This document shows, piece after piece, positions 34,830 through 44,126 of a DNA stretch of 64,000 nucleotides. This stretch comes from JAAXIE01 sp965204245. Lineage in GTDB: Bacteria; Chloroflexota; Dehalococcoidia; Lucifugimonadales; JAAXIE01. The stretch's first letter is position 1. Each line of letters begins with the position of its first letter. Under the pieces are notes generated by a model. The model searched no databases and was not told the origin of the DNA. It worked only from the letters and a program-made list of their open reading frames with translations. A program made the position numbers and the translations under genes. The stretch covers positions 124,001 to 188,000 of the forward strand of contig CBDBED010000007.1 of the NCBI GenBank assembly GCA_965204245.1, given 5' to 3'.

Positions 34830-36014
34830 ATGCAGGTATTCGGTTTCGACCTTCTCCCCTACCCGGAGCATCTCGACCACCTCAAACAGGACGGCGAACT
34901 GCCCTTCCCCTTCCCCAAGGAGCACTTCGTGCCCGAGGTGGCCGTTAAGAATTACGAGGACCACCTTGAGGCTTGGAGCCTCATGGACGAGTTGGGGTTC
35001 GACGGCGTGGGGTTCAACGAACACCACGGCTCTCCCTACGGCATGATGACCTCCCCCAATATCATGGCCGCAGCAGCCTCCCAGCGCCTCAAAAAGGCCA
35101 AGATCCTGATCTACGGCAACCTTCTCCCTATTCACGAACCCCTCCGCTTGGCTGAGGAACTCTCCATGCTCGACTGCCTCACCGGCGGGCGTCTCATCTC
35201 CGGCTTTGCTCGAGGTATCCCCCGCGAGCACATGGTCTTCAACGTGGACATGGGCGAGTCCCGCGCCCGTTTCGAAGAGGCTTGGCAAATCATCAAGCGG
35301 GCATGGACTGAAGAGGTCTTCTCCTATGAGGGCAATTTCTGGTCCTACAACGACGTCGCAATCTGGCCCCGCCCGGTGCAGCAACCCCACCCGCCCGTAT
35401 GGGTGCCCGTCACCGTCAGCAAGGAGACTATCGAGTGGGCCGCCCGCGAGAACATACCCATCACTCCCGGTGCCATAGGCTCCCTTGAAGTGCGGCGCGA
35501 CATGATCCGCTACTACGCCCGGCACCTCGACGAAAACGGCCACGAACTCACCCCCGGCCACATTGTCTGCGCCGCCAACGTGCACATTGCCGACAGTCGC
35601 GAAGAGGCCCTGAAAACAGCGGGCCCCTACATGCTCTACTTCTTCCGCACCCTCTTCAGCCACGGCAACATCTACCAAGTCAATCGCCAGCAGGCCAGCG
35701 GTTACATCAGCCAGACCAACCTCGACTGGCTGGCCCCGGAGCGTCGTGAAGGGTTCCTCAAAGCCCTGCAGGGCTTCCGAGCCATTACCATGGAAGACAT
35801 CGAACGTAACGACCGCCTCTGTTGGGGGTCGCCCGACGATGTCGCCGGTTCCATCATCGAGTTGGCCGATGCCCTAGGTGCAGGCACCATCAACCTCATG
35901 TTCAACCAAGGCGCCATGCCCCACGACATGTACATGGGCCAAGTGGAGCGCTTCGGCCGCGAGGTGCTCCCTCAAATCCAAGCCCACCAAGTGAAAACGG
36001 CAATCGACTACTAG
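34830..36014 (+). CDS. LLM-class flavin-dependent monooxygenase-like protein
   Basis: 394 residues from ATG 34830, with GGGAGG 9 nt upstream; the longer frame from 34764 has no site. LGFDGVGFNEHHGSPYGMMTSPNIMAAAAS, LDCLTGGRLISGFARGIPREH and the HPPVWVPVTVS segment identify an alkanal-monooxygenase-like LLM protein, related to the 12359 gene (EHH motif, FARG loop). Its closest functional analogues are FMN-dependent monooxygenases needing a separate flavin reductase. It precedes a solute-binding lipoprotein gene. Confidence 0.8.
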   Translation: MQVFGFDLLPYPEHLDHLKQDGELPFPFPKEHFVPEVAVKNYEDHLEAWSLMDELGFDGVGFNEHHGSPYGMMTSPNIMAAAASQRLKKAKILIYGNLLPIHEPLRLAEELSMLDCLTGGRLISGFARGIPREHMVFNVDMGESRARFEEAWQIIKRAWTEEVFSYEGNFWSYNDVAIWPRPVQQPHPPVWVPVTVSKETIEWAARENIPITPGAIGSLEVRRDMIRYYARHLDENGHELTPGHIVCAANVHIADSREEALKTAGPYMLYFFRTLFSHGNIYQVNRQQASGYISQTNLDWLAPERREGFLKALQGFRAITMEDIERNDRLCWGSPDDVAGSIIELADALGAGTINLMFNQGAMPHDMYMGQVERFGREVLPQIQAHQVKTAIDY

Positions 36015-36102
36015 CCAAGCGGTTAACCACTGGTCGAACGTATCAAGGAGGCTCTAAACCCACGAGCCTCCTGCCCGCCCAAATCTATTTTAGGAGGAGC
36101 TT

Positions 36103-38010
36103 ATGTCAACTCTGGTGCGACCCGGCCCCGTAATCATCCTTCTCTGTCTGTTATTGGTTGGAATCATCGTAGCCTGTGGCGAGGAGGCGACCCCAACAGC
36201 CGCCCCTGCTACTGACGCGCCTGCTGCCACTCAGGCTCAAGCCCCTGCCACCGCTGCCCCGGCAGCCACTGCAGCAGCCCAGACCGCCGCCCCGGCAGCC
36301 ACTCAAGCTCCAGCGGCAGTGACCGCCACCCCCACGGCAGCACCCGCGCCCGCGCCCGCCGGTACTCCGGTTCCCACTGTGGGACCCACAGGCACCCTCA
36401 ATGTGGCTGTAGAAGACTTTGCCCAACCCATCTTCGTCCTTCACAGCCAGCCTTTCGTTGAGGCAAGGTACGACAACATCATCACCCACGAAAGCATGTT
36501 CGCTAACGACCCCGACGGCAATGTGGTGCCTCTACTGGTAACCGATTGGAGCCTCAGCCCCGATGCCTTGGTGGCCACCTTCAACCTTCGCCAAGGCGTG
36601 CCTTGGCACGACCAGTATGGGGACTGGGGCGAATTCAATGCCGACGACTTGATTTGGTCCTTGGAGGACATCACCCAGCCAGCTACACCCCACCCTGCAT
36701 CCGGCAACATCCGCCGCGTGTTCATGTGTGAGGAATGTTCTCTCGCCAAGCTGGACGACTATACCGTCCAACTCACCCGTTCCACCCCTACCTTCGAGAT
36801 CGACTGGTATAGCAGGGCCCCTAATCCCACCAGCATGGCCATCCACAGCAAAGTGCACTACGACACGGTAGGCGAGGACACGGCTACAACCTTCCAGTCC
36901 GTGGGCACTGGCCCTTGGCAACTCGTGGAAATCAGGCCTGGAGATATCAAGCGCGCAGAGGCTGTCCCAAACCACTGGCGCAAGACCCCTGAGTTCGCCG
37001 AGTTGGTATGGCACGAGTTCACCGAGCAGTCCACCATGCTGGCCAACTTCCTCACCGACAAGTTGGATGCCGCCCAGTTCGAGTTGGACAGTATCCAAGC
37101 CGTGCGCCTCGAGGACAATCCCGACCACAAATTCATGGTCTTCCCCGGTGGCAGCCAGGTCACCATGCACCTGCTGGGCCAGCACTACAACAACGACCAC
37201 CCAGCCCACAACCCCGATGCGGAAGGCAACATCAAAGTTCCCCTAGGCGACGACCCTTTCGACTGCACGTACGCCTGGGTTGCCTGCAACCGCGATGTCA
37301 ACTCCCCTGAGTGGGAACAGGCCAGAAAGGTGCGCTTGGCGATGAGCCTAGCCATCGACCGCCAAAAGCTGGTCAACAACGTTGCCCTAGGCGAAGGCGA
37401 ACCCCACCACGTGCGCGAGTTCTTGGGCTACGACGCCCGGCAGAAGCAGTTTGGCCTGGACAAGTTGAAGGTGGAATTCGACTTGGACCGCGCCCGTGAG
37501 CTTATGGCCGAGGCCGGCTTCCCTGATGGCTTTGAGACTAACGCCACCCTCACTGCTGGCACCAGCGCAACAGTTACCCAAGCTGTGGCCACCATGTGGG
37601 AGGAAATCGGAATCACGACTTCCCAGAACACGCTCCCTTATTCTGCTTTCCGCCCCAACTTGGTCAACCGTACAGCCAAGGGTGTCTGGACCCAAGCTTT
37701 CCCGCCCTCGGACCCCGAGCCCATAGTCGGGTACAACATCCTCCACAGCTCTGAGGGCGCCCTCACCTTCAGCTTCGAGCATCCAGACTTCCAAGCCATG
37801 CTCGACGAGGCCAACACCCTCATCGACCCCGATGCGCGCTGGGGAAAGCAGGCTGAGATGGCTAAGTGGATTTTCGATCACACCATACTCATCATGCTCT
37901 ACGGTGAGAACATCGTCTGGCCCCTCGGCCCCAAGGTCGACCCTTGGCGGCCGCTTGCTGGCAACAGGAACTGGCTCAGCAACTGGGAATACGCTCCCCA
38001 TCGCCAGTAA
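36103..38010 (+). CDS. ABC-type solute-binding lipoprotein, family 5 (peptide/nickel/opine type)
   Basis: 635 residues; AGGAGGAG before ATG. Signal peptide with lipobox IVAC (Cys25), then an Ala/Thr/Pro-rich linker at about 29-90 that probably spans the envelope. The family 5 domain follows: GTLNVAVEDFAQPIF, LLVTDWSLSPDALVATFNLRQGVPWHD, then VGTGPWQLVEI and RLAMSLAIDRQKLVNNV. Its substrate may be a peptide or other small organic compound. No permease or ATPase gene adjoins it, so it must dock on a transporter encoded elsewhere. Confidence 0.8.
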   Translation: MSTLVRPGPVIILLCLLLVGIIVACGEEATPTAAPATDAPAATQAQAPATAAPAATAAAQTAAPAATQAPAAVTATPTAAPAPAPAGTPVPTVGPTGTLNVAVEDFAQPIFVLHSQPFVEARYDNIITHESMFANDPDGNVVPLLVTDWSLSPDALVATFNLRQGVPWHDQYGDWGEFNADDLIWSLEDITQPATPHPASGNIRRVFMCEECSLAKLDDYTVQLTRSTPTFEIDWYSRAPNPTSMAIHSKVHYDTVGEDTATTFQSVGTGPWQLVEIRPGDIKRAEAVPNHWRKTPEFAELVWHEFTEQSTMLANFLTDKLDAAQFELDSIQAVRLEDNPDHKFMVFPGGSQVTMHLLGQHYNNDHPAHNPDAEGNIKVPLGDDPFDCTYAWVACNRDVNSPEWEQARKVRLAMSLAIDRQKLVNNVALGEGEPHHVREFLGYDARQKQFGLDKLKVEFDLDRARELMAEAGFPDGFETNATLTAGTSATVTQAVATMWEEIGITTSQNTLPYSAFRPNLVNRTAKGVWTQAFPPSDPEPIVGYNILHSSEGALTFSFEHPDFQAMLDEANTLIDPDARWGKQAEMAKWIFDHTILIMLYGENIVWPLGPKVDPWRPLAGNRNWLSNWEYAPHRQ

Positions 38011-38031
38011 CCCGCTTCCCGCGCGAAGTGA

Positions 38032-38065
38032 AAGAGGGGTGTCCCGAAAATGGGACACCCCTCTT
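38032..38065. terminator. Strong bidirectional terminator
   Basis: A perfect 14-bp stem (AAGAGGGGTGTCCC 38032-38045 with 38052-38065) and a 6-nt loop lie between two convergent genes. T-rich sequence follows on the plus side (CTTCT) and A/T on the other, so it can terminate both. Confidence 0.8.
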
Positions 38066-38089
38066 CTTCTCAGCAACCCACGGAGCCCG

Positions 38090-39508
38090 CTAGTCCAGCG
38101 ACGGTGGTCTCACATGGTGCCAAGGCTTCGCCTGCTCAAAAGCAGCCGAAGCCCGCAGCACCGTAGCTTCATCCCCTCGACGCCCGATAATATGCAGGCC
38201 AATCGGCAACCCATCCGACGAGAATCCACAAGGTACAGTGGCAGCAGGCTGACCCGTGAGATTGAAGGCCACCGTCAGGTTGGGGAATATCCACTGGGGG
38301 TGCACCTCTTTCCCGCCGACCATGGTCGGCGGTTGCCCCACGGGTGGCGCGACCATCCCCATCGTTGGCGTCAGCAGCAGGTCGTACTCATCCAGCAGGT
38401 CGTCCAACTGCGTACGCATTACCTCCACCGCTCGCAGGGCCCGCGAGAAATCGGCCCCAGTGGTGTTATAGCCATGGTCCAAAGCCTGGTTCACGTAGTC
38501 CATAAGCTCGTCCCTATGGTCGTCCAGCACCCCTTCATAAGCAGCCACCATACTGGGACGTGAGATATCGAGATAGGCAGCCATCGGGTGCTCCAACCTC
38601 AAACCGCACTCCGTCACGCTCGCCCCCAACTCTTGAAACAGGTAGGCGGCAGCACTGGAAGCCTGTAACACCTCCTCGTCTACTGCCCCAAACCCCATAT
38701 CAGCACTCCAAGCGAACCTCAAGCCTCTAGCCCCCTGTTCCAGCCCGGCAGAAAAATCAGGTGGAGTTTCCCGCAGCGAGGTAGGATCTCCGGCATCGCG
38801 TCCCGACATCACCTGCAACAACGCAGCCGCATCAGCCACATAGCGGGTGATTGGCCCCGACTGTGCTGTAATATGCGGACTGGGGCGGTCTGGGCTCCCA
38901 ACGAACGGCACCCGCCCTTGGGTGGGCTTAATCCCGTAGATGCCACACAGACTCGCCGGTATCCGTATCGACCCTGCTCCATCCGAGCCAATGGCGATGG
39001 GCGCCAGCCCAGCAGCCACCGCCGAGGCAGACCCACCGCTCGACCCACCCGGCGTGCGACTCGTATCCCAAGGATTCCGACACGAATCACCCAGCTTGTT
39101 GGTGGTCGTCCCCGACGGCCCGAATTCCGGCGTGTTGGTCTTCCCCAAGATAACGGCCCCGGCTTCCCTGACCCGGCCCACACCAACGGCATCGCGGGCA
39201 GGCACATGGTCCTTGAACACCAGTGACCCCCAGGTAGTGCGTATCCCCGCCGTCGCCTCGAGGTCCTTGATGGCAATGGGCATACCCAGCAACGGCCCTC
39301 GCTCACCCCGCCCGATGGCCTCCTCCGCGCGCCGGGCCGACTCTATAGCGTAGTCCCCCGTAACGGTAAGAAAGGCGTTTAGTCTCGGGTTCAACGCCTC
39401 AATGCGCCTCAGATAAAGCTCCGCCAGCTCCACAGGAGACAGCTTCCCTGCATCCATCATTTCCCGCAGTTCCACCGCCGAAGAATACGCTAGCTCCGCA
39501 TCCGCCAT
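38090..39508 (-). CDS. Amidase-signature amidase
   Basis: 472 residues. The complete triad is Lys81 (IAIKDLEAT), cis-Ser156 (GGSSGGSA) and Ser180 (GSDGAGSIRIP). The GGSSGGS loop is the textbook form, unlike the GTSSTGS of the 25479 enzyme, so the two are not recent duplicates. C-terminal LPIGLHIIGRRGDEATVL is typical. GatA is unlikely because no gatB or gatC is nearby. It hydrolyses amides; the substrate is unknown. Confidence 0.85.
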   Translation of the reverse strand: MADAELAYSSAVELREMMDAGKLSPVELAELYLRRIEALNPRLNAFLTVTGDYAIESARRAEEAIGRGERGPLLGMPIAIKDLEATAGIRTTWGSLVFKDHVPARDAVGVGRVREAGAVILGKTNTPEFGPSGTTTNKLGDSCRNPWDTSRTPGGSSGGSASAVAAGLAPIAIGSDGAGSIRIPASLCGIYGIKPTQGRVPFVGSPDRPSPHITAQSGPITRYVADAAALLQVMSGRDAGDPTSLRETPPDFSAGLEQGARGLRFAWSADMGFGAVDEEVLQASSAAAYLFQELGASVTECGLRLEHPMAAYLDISRPSMVAAYEGVLDDHRDELMDYVNQALDHGYNTTGADFSRALRAVEVMRTQLDDLLDEYDLLLTPTMGMVAPPVGQPPTMVGGKEVHPQWIFPNLTVAFNLTGQPAATVPCGFSSDGLPIGLHIIGRRGDEATVLRASAAFEQAKPWHHVRPPSLD

Positions 39509-39548
39509 TTCAATCCCTCCTCCATCAGGTTCGTTATTACTAAAAGCG

Positions 39549-39583
39549 CGACCCCTCCACCGGCATCACCTGTGGAGGGGTCG
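39549..39583 (-). terminator. Hairpin terminator before the amidase
   Basis: CGACCCCTCCAC (39549-39560) pairs perfectly with GTGGAGGGGTCG (39572-39583), 11-nt loop, followed on the minus strand by a TTTT run. It lies 29 bp downstream of the 39612 hydrolase stop. Confidence 0.65.
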
Positions 39584-39611
39584 TCCATTTCTCAGGTTCT
39601 ATACTGGAGTC

Positions 39612-40460
39612 TTAAGCGTTTCGCGCTAGGAACTCCCGCACCGCTTGCGTGAACCCCGTCGGGTTCTCCTCCATCACCATGTGGTGCGCCGCCTCCACCT
39701 CAGCCAACTCCCCCTTGGGTAGCGCCTCCACCATCTGGGCAGCGACCGCCGGTGGCAGCGCATCCGTCTCCATCCCTCTCACCACCAAGGTAGGGCAGGG
39801 GATACGAGGCAAAGCTGGCCACAAGTCCACGTTTTCTTGGGTGCGTCCCTGACGCCATTGCGCCCGCACCTCGGGATCGTAACGCCAGCCCAGCTTGCCG
39901 TTTGGCAGTTCCATGGTCTGGTACTTCAACCGGTTGCGCAGCACAGCTTCCGGAGGCCGGGTGTTCTCCTTGCGCATGTAGGTATACAGGGCCTCGAAGT
40001 CATCAAACTCTTCCGGCACCTTGGCCAACTCCTGCGCGATTCGCGGCCCATCCTCAGTCCTCCCCGGCGGCAGGTCTACCAACACCAGCCGGCTCACCGT
40101 ATCGGGGTACGTGCTCGCGTACATCATGCTGTTCTTGGAGCCCATGGAATGGCCCACAAGGATGAAGTTGGTCAGGCCAAGGTTATGAGTGATCCCCCGT
40201 ATGTCGGCGGCCATACTGTGGATTGAATAATCGCCGTCGGGAGCCCAATCGGTGAAGCACCTGCCCCGCTGGTCGACGCAAATCAGGTGATAATCGTCGA
40301 CCATTCCCTCGGCAAAGGCGTCCCATGTATGCCCATGACCACGCAGCCCGTGAAGGCACACTATGGTCGGCGCGGCTGGGTTACCCCACTCCAGATAATG
40401 GAAGTTCAGGCCGTTGGCCTTCACGTAAGCATCCGTGTACCTAGCACTGGTCGTTGCCAT
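39612..40460 (-). CDS. Alpha/beta hydrolase, tandem copy 2
   Basis: 282 residues. Oxyanion HGLRGHGHTWDAF at 37-49, nucleophile Ser105 in GHSMGSKN, acidic residue in VVRGMETDALPP and catalytic His in EAAHHMVMEENP. Same length and order as its upstream tandem neighbour (40501), 40 bp away: both share YxEWG, HGLRGH.HTWD, DWAPDG.Y and the MVMEENPxxFTQ ending. The elbow here has SK after SMG instead of GR. Probably esterase or C-C hydrolase; the substrate is unknown. Confidence 0.75.
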   Translation of the reverse strand: MATTSARYTDAYVKANGLNFHYLEWGNPAAPTIVCLHGLRGHGHTWDAFAEGMVDDYHLICVDQRGRCFTDWAPDGDYSIHSMAADIRGITHNLGLTNFILVGHSMGSKNSMMYASTYPDTVSRLVLVDLPPGRTEDGPRIAQELAKVPEEFDDFEALYTYMRKENTRPPEAVLRNRLKYQTMELPNGKLGWRYDPEVRAQWRQGRTQENVDLWPALPRIPCPTLVVRGMETDALPPAVAAQMVEALPKGELAEVEAAHHMVMEENPTGFTQAVREFLARNA

Positions 40461-40500
40461 GTAGCCCTCCGCTGGATGATTGCCTGTCCGGAACAGGACC

Positions 40501-41349
40501 CTACCCGGTGCGTTCCAGCCACTCCTTCACCACTTGGGTGAACTTGTCCGGGTTCTCCTCCATCACCATGTGGGCCGCCCTCTCCACCTCCACCACCTCG
40601 GCTTGCGCCATAACCTGCGTCATACGCTCCGCCACGGCCATCGGCAGAATATCCGTCTCCGTCCCCCGCACGATGAGCGTAGGACAAGGTATGTTGGCAA
40701 CAAAGGGCCACAAGTCCTCCGCAACTGGCCTGCGGTCCTCCCGCCACTGCTGGCGCACCTCAAGGTCATACCGCCAGCCAATCTTCCCATTGGGCAGAAC
40801 CTTGCTCTGATAGGTGGTGCGGCGCCGCAGCACATCCTCCGGGCACAGAGGGTTCGACCTCTTCTGCGCCTCGATAAGCTCCTCAAAGGAGTCATACTCC
40901 TCTTTCGCGTTGATCATCTCTTGCCGTATCCGGGCGCCCCCTCGCGGGTCTCCCTCCGGCCCAATGTCCACCAGTATCAGCTTGCGCACCTTCTCAGGAT
41001 GCGTTCCCGCGTACAGCATGCTGTTGCGTCCGCCCATGGAGTGACCCATGAGCACGAAGTTGTCCAGCCCCAGGCCGTCAATGGCTCCTTCTATGTCCGC
41101 CAGAAACGCAGCCCCCGTGTAGTTGCCGTCTGGCGCCCAGTCGCTGTCCCCGCGTCCTCGCTGGCTGAATGAATAGATGTGGTACTGGGACGACATGGGC
41201 TCAGAGAAGCTATCCCAAGTATGCGCATGTCCCCTCAACCCATGCAGGGCCACCAAGGGCGGTGCCGATGGGTCGCCCCACTCGATATAGTGCAACTTGA
41301 TGCCATTGGTGTTGACGGTGCGGTCGAGGAACTTCACCTGAGTGGTCAT
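40501..41349 (-). CDS. Alpha/beta hydrolase, tandem copy 1
   Basis: 282 residues with nucleophile Ser104 in GHSMGGRNS, acid in VRGTETDILP and His in RAAHMVMEENPDKF. It lies first in a two-gene tandem with the 39612 gene, preceded by GGAGGC. The GDSDWAPDGNY segment and the HGLRGHAHTWDSF oxyanion loop show the common origin of the pair. The duplication is old enough that many surface residues have diverged, so different substrates are likely. Confidence 0.75.
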   Translation of the reverse strand: MTTQVKFLDRTVNTNGIKLHYIEWGDPSAPPLVALHGLRGHAHTWDSFSEPMSSQYHIYSFSQRGRGDSDWAPDGNYTGAAFLADIEGAIDGLGLDNFVLMGHSMGGRNSMLYAGTHPEKVRKLILVDIGPEGDPRGGARIRQEMINAKEEYDSFEELIEAQKRSNPLCPEDVLRRRTTYQSKVLPNGKIGWRYDLEVRQQWREDRRPVAEDLWPFVANIPCPTLIVRGTETDILPMAVAERMTQVMAQAEVVEVERAAHMVMEENPDKFTQVVKEWLERTG

Positions 41350-41398
41350 GGAAGCCTCCTTGCTCTCTTCATCGGTGCCCGCTGGCTTTGAGCAGCGC

Positions 41399-41998
41399 CT
41401 ACCTGCTAGCCGTCCCCTCCCTGTTCTCCAATCGTGTCCCAGGGTTCACGACTCTTTGGAGGTCGCCGTTCCGTTGAATCTGGTCAATGTCCCAGACCTC
41501 GCCGAAATTCAGTGAGCGCGGGCAGTGCCCATACGCTTCCTCCACCTCTACCAAAAGCCCCTGAATCACCATTGTCCGGTCATCAGGATTGAAGACATCG
41601 GCATCGATCTGCATCTTCTTCACCTCGTCCGCATCCAGAATGCGGACCTTGCCGTTCACCCGCGCCACATCGGCGCAGCCGGGGATGAAGAACACAATCC
41701 CGATATGAGGGTTGTCGATGATATTCAGATAGGACTGGAACAGCTTGTTGCCCGCAATGTCCGGTATCAGCAGGTGGCTGTCATCCAGAATCTTGACGAA
41801 CCCAGGCTTCCCCCCCTTGGGTGAGGCGTCGCAATGCCCCTCACCGTTTGAAGTTGCAATGACGACGAACGGCGACTCCACGATGAAGTTACGCACAAGC
41901 TCAGGCAGTTCATCCTTCACCTTGTTGGCCGCCCGCTCAGCAGGCATCCCAAACTTCGCATTCAACGGGTTGTCCAGATTCGGTTGTACAGTCGTCAT
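41399..41998 (-). CDS. Pyridoxamine 5'-phosphate oxidase-family flavoprotein
   Basis: 199 residues. FMN-binding split-barrel pattern: FIVESPFVVIATSNGEGHCDASPKGG, then HLLIPDIAGNKLFQSYLNIIDNPHIGIVFFIPGC and VNGKVRILD. This is the MSMEG_1061-like PPOX group rather than PdxH. It probably reduces or binds small organic cofactors or xenobiotics through FMN, possibly F420. GGGAG lies 9 nt before the ATG, inside the stop region of the preceding gene. Confidence 0.75.
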   Translation of the reverse strand: MTTVQPNLDNPLNAKFGMPAERAANKVKDELPELVRNFIVESPFVVIATSNGEGHCDASPKGGKPGFVKILDDSHLLIPDIAGNKLFQSYLNIIDNPHIGIVFFIPGCADVARVNGKVRILDADEVKKMQIDADVFNPDDRTMVIQGLLVEVEEAYGHCPRSLNFGEVWDIDQIQRNGDLQRVVNPGTRLENREGTASR

Positions 41999-42004
41999 AC
42001 GCTT

Positions 42005-42406
42005 CTACTCCCTGGATGTATTTTGGGCCAAGGAAACCAACTGGTCGACGAAGTCACGCACTAGCGGCGCGTCCTCATCCAACTGGTACTCTTGCATGAA
42101 CCCGTGGTAGAAATTGGCATGGAATTTCTCCGCCAACCCAAAAGCGAGTCGGAGCGACCGGTCATTGTATTCATCCGCAAGCTGTCTCACGGACGACTTC
42201 AACAAATAGTGACTCCCACACTTCCAGTCGCGGATAAGCGCATTAGCCATGACAGCATGACTCGCAGCCCCCCACAGCTTCTCCGAGCCTTGCAAAGAAT
42301 CGCCGGACGCCAACTCTTGCCGCGACTGCTCCAAGAAAAGCAGGGCAGTCGCGATGTGCTCCTCTGCTGTCATATCCAGTGCCGTATCAAAGTCCGCCGT
42401 AGTCAC
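42005..42406 (-). CDS. PaREP1/HEPN-like helical protein
   Basis: 133 residues, GTG start without a clear ribosome site. All-alpha: EEHIATALLFLEQSRQELASGD, then LQGSEKLWGAASHAVMANALIRDW and a DEYNDRSLRLAFGLAEKFHANFYHGF stretch. The QGSEKLWGAASHA segment is what PaREP1-type HEPN-like proteins show. HEPN proteins are often RNases or helpers paired with MNT nucleotidyltransferases; none is next to it here. The role is open. The gene lies 6 bp before the PPOX gene. Confidence 0.55.
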   Translation of the reverse strand: MTTADFDTALDMTAEEHIATALLFLEQSRQELASGDSLQGSEKLWGAASHAVMANALIRDWKCGSHYLLKSSVRQLADEYNDRSLRLAFGLAEKFHANFYHGFMQEYQLDEDAPLVRDFVDQLVSLAQNTSRE

Positions 42407-42525
42407 AGCAAAGCGCTCTCAAGGGAATGGTACTAAGGGGCATCGGCCGCACACTAGCAGATATCCCCCTATTTGACAATGGAACACTCGCCGATGTCGG
42501 GTTCCCATCATGCACCCCGTCCCCG

Positions 42526-43395
42526 TCACCTCGTCATCGACGGCGCACCCGCCACCGGCAACTCATGGGCGGACCACCGGCCAGCCTCCACCGCAGTCAG
42601 AAAGTCCAGCACGACCCGGTTGTACAGGTCAGGCTCCTCCAGATTGATGGTATGCCCCGACTGCGGCAGCACCGAAAGCCCAGCCGTCGGTATGTTCCGC
42701 TTCATAAACACCGCGGCGTCTACGCAAGGCTCATCCTCATCCCCAATCATGATCAGGGTCGGCACCGTCAGCCTGTTCATCCGCTCTTTCAAATCGAAGA
42801 TGGACGGCCTCTTGATCTGCACGCCCCGGAACGTGTTCGCAGCCCCGATGGAAGAGTGCTCCGCCAGCGCATCCCGAAACTCCTGCCAGCCCATCGGGTC
42901 CTTCCTCTGGAACTGTATCCGTGCCGGCCCCGTCGCATAATCGTCCGCCACCACGTTCATCCCCTCACTCTCGAACCGCTTGGCATTGGCCTCCGCCTCC
43001 GCCTTCCAAGCCTCCGAGTTCACCGACCCGCTACCCGCAGCCGCCACAATCAATGAACGGCACATCTCCGGATGAGTCAACCCAAAGTGCAGCGCAAGGC
43101 TCCCCCCCATCGACAACCCGCCTATGTGTCCCTGCTGAACCCCCAAGTGCGCCAGCAACGCCCGCAGGTCCTCCACCGCTTGCTCCTGCGTATACGCCGA
43201 AACGTCCTCAGGAACATCTGACGGCGGATATCCACGGGCATTGTAGGTGATCACTTGGTAGCGACGCGCGAAGAACCGCACTTGCGACTCCCAGCTACGA
43301 TAGTCCCCCGCAAATTCATGCGCCCATACCAACGGATACCCCTCGCCTGTCACCTCGTAATACAGCTTGACACCATCCACGGACACATAGGGCAT
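42526..43395 (-). CDS. Alpha/beta hydrolase
   Basis: 289 residues; ATG 43395 is 5 nt from GGAGAG, while the GTG at 43407 lies within that site. Nucleophile Ser95 in GGLSMGGSL, acid in IMIGDEDEPC and His in SGHTINLEEP. The opening MPYVSVDGVKLYYEV parallels the 22071 hydrolase. It resembles enol-lactonase/haloperoxidase-like enzymes; substrate unknown. It shares a short intergenic region with the divergent 43489 gene. Confidence 0.75.
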   Translation of the reverse strand: MPYVSVDGVKLYYEVTGEGYPLVWAHEFAGDYRSWESQVRFFARRYQVITYNARGYPPSDVPEDVSAYTQEQAVEDLRALLAHLGVQQGHIGGLSMGGSLALHFGLTHPEMCRSLIVAAAGSGSVNSEAWKAEAEANAKRFESEGMNVVADDYATGPARIQFQRKDPMGWQEFRDALAEHSSIGAANTFRGVQIKRPSIFDLKERMNRLTVPTLIMIGDEDEPCVDAAVFMKRNIPTAGLSVLPQSGHTINLEEPDLYNRVVLDFLTAVEAGRWSAHELPVAGAPSMTR

Positions 43396-43488
43396 GTTGC
43401 TCTCCACACCGTTCAGATTTGCCCCGATTATACCTTACCCGTTTCCGCGGATGATAAGCTGTCATCGATACACAGGCTGGGGGACGAC

Positions 43489-43827
43489 ATGGCAGCGCGG
43501 GAAAAGAAGCAAAAGACCTTCGAATACCACTGGGGCAGCGGCTACATCGCGGAAGAAGCCCAGGTCGAAACGCCCTGGGACATACCCACACTGCAACTCA
43601 TGAAATACACCGACGGAGATGCTGCGGGGCAAGTGGTCGTGCGCTTCTGTCACTACAGCTACGAAGGGCGCTTCCGCAGATCACCCCTGATGTTATCGGA
43701 AGAGGCTATAGACGACATGCGCCTCGCGCTGCGGACAACTCCCGAACTGCGTGAGCTTCTCCGCCGCATGCTCGACGACCCTGAGTACGACCCAATGATG
43801 GGGGTCGAAGCAGAACCGCAAAGCTAG
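43489..43827 (+). CDS. Conserved hypothetical protein
   Basis: 112 residues from ATG 43489 (CTGGGGGA upstream); a longer in-frame start at 43255 would run deep into the opposite gene. The sequence has a charged start (REKKQKTFEYHWG), a middle RFCHYSYEGRFRRSPLMLSEEAI and an Arg-rich helix ELRELLRRMLDDPEYDP. The pattern suggests a small alpha/beta protein; I recognise no family. Its last codons overlap the convergent minE gene by 4 nt. Confidence 0.6.
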   Translation: MAAREKKQKTFEYHWGSGYIAEEAQVETPWDIPTLQLMKYTDGDAAGQVVVRFCHYSYEGRFRRSPLMLSEEAIDDMRLALRTTPELRELLRRMLDDPEYDPMMGVEAEPQS

Positions 43828-44126
43828 GCCGCTACCATCGACTCTTCGTCCGAGTCCTCGCCTGCCGCCCCTCGGTCCAGTTTGCGCACCGGAATGTTCG
43901 ACACCAGCATGATGCTGTCGCCTTCGCGGCGCACCTGCAGTTCCATGGAGTCGGGATCCACCTGCAAATAGTTGGAGACCACCGCAACGATCTCGTTGCG
44001 CATATCCTCCATATACCGCGGAGCCAGCCCCACGCGGTCCATGACCAGCACCATGCTCAAGCGCCTCTTGGCCGTGCCGCTGGTCTTCTCCTGCTGCCGC
44101 AGGAGCTGCATCAGCTGCTTAAGCAT
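43824..44126 (-). CDS. minE: Cell division topological specificity factor MinE
   Basis: 100 residues. The anti-MinCD helix and beta region are visible: AKRRLSMVLVMDRVGLAPRYMEDMRNEIVAVVSNYLQVD, followed by VRREGDSIMLVSNIPV. MinE stimulates MinD ATPase and drives pole-to-pole oscillation in other bacteria. The N-terminal segment MLKQLMQLLRQQEK is an amphipathic membrane-binding helix. It overlaps minD by 8 nt, the last gene of the minC-minD-minE operon. Confidence 0.9.
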   Translation of the reverse strand: MLKQLMQLLRQQEKTSGTAKRRLSMVLVMDRVGLAPRYMEDMRNEIVAVVSNYLQVDPDSMELQVRREGDSIMLVSNIPVRKLDRGAAGEDSDEESMVAA

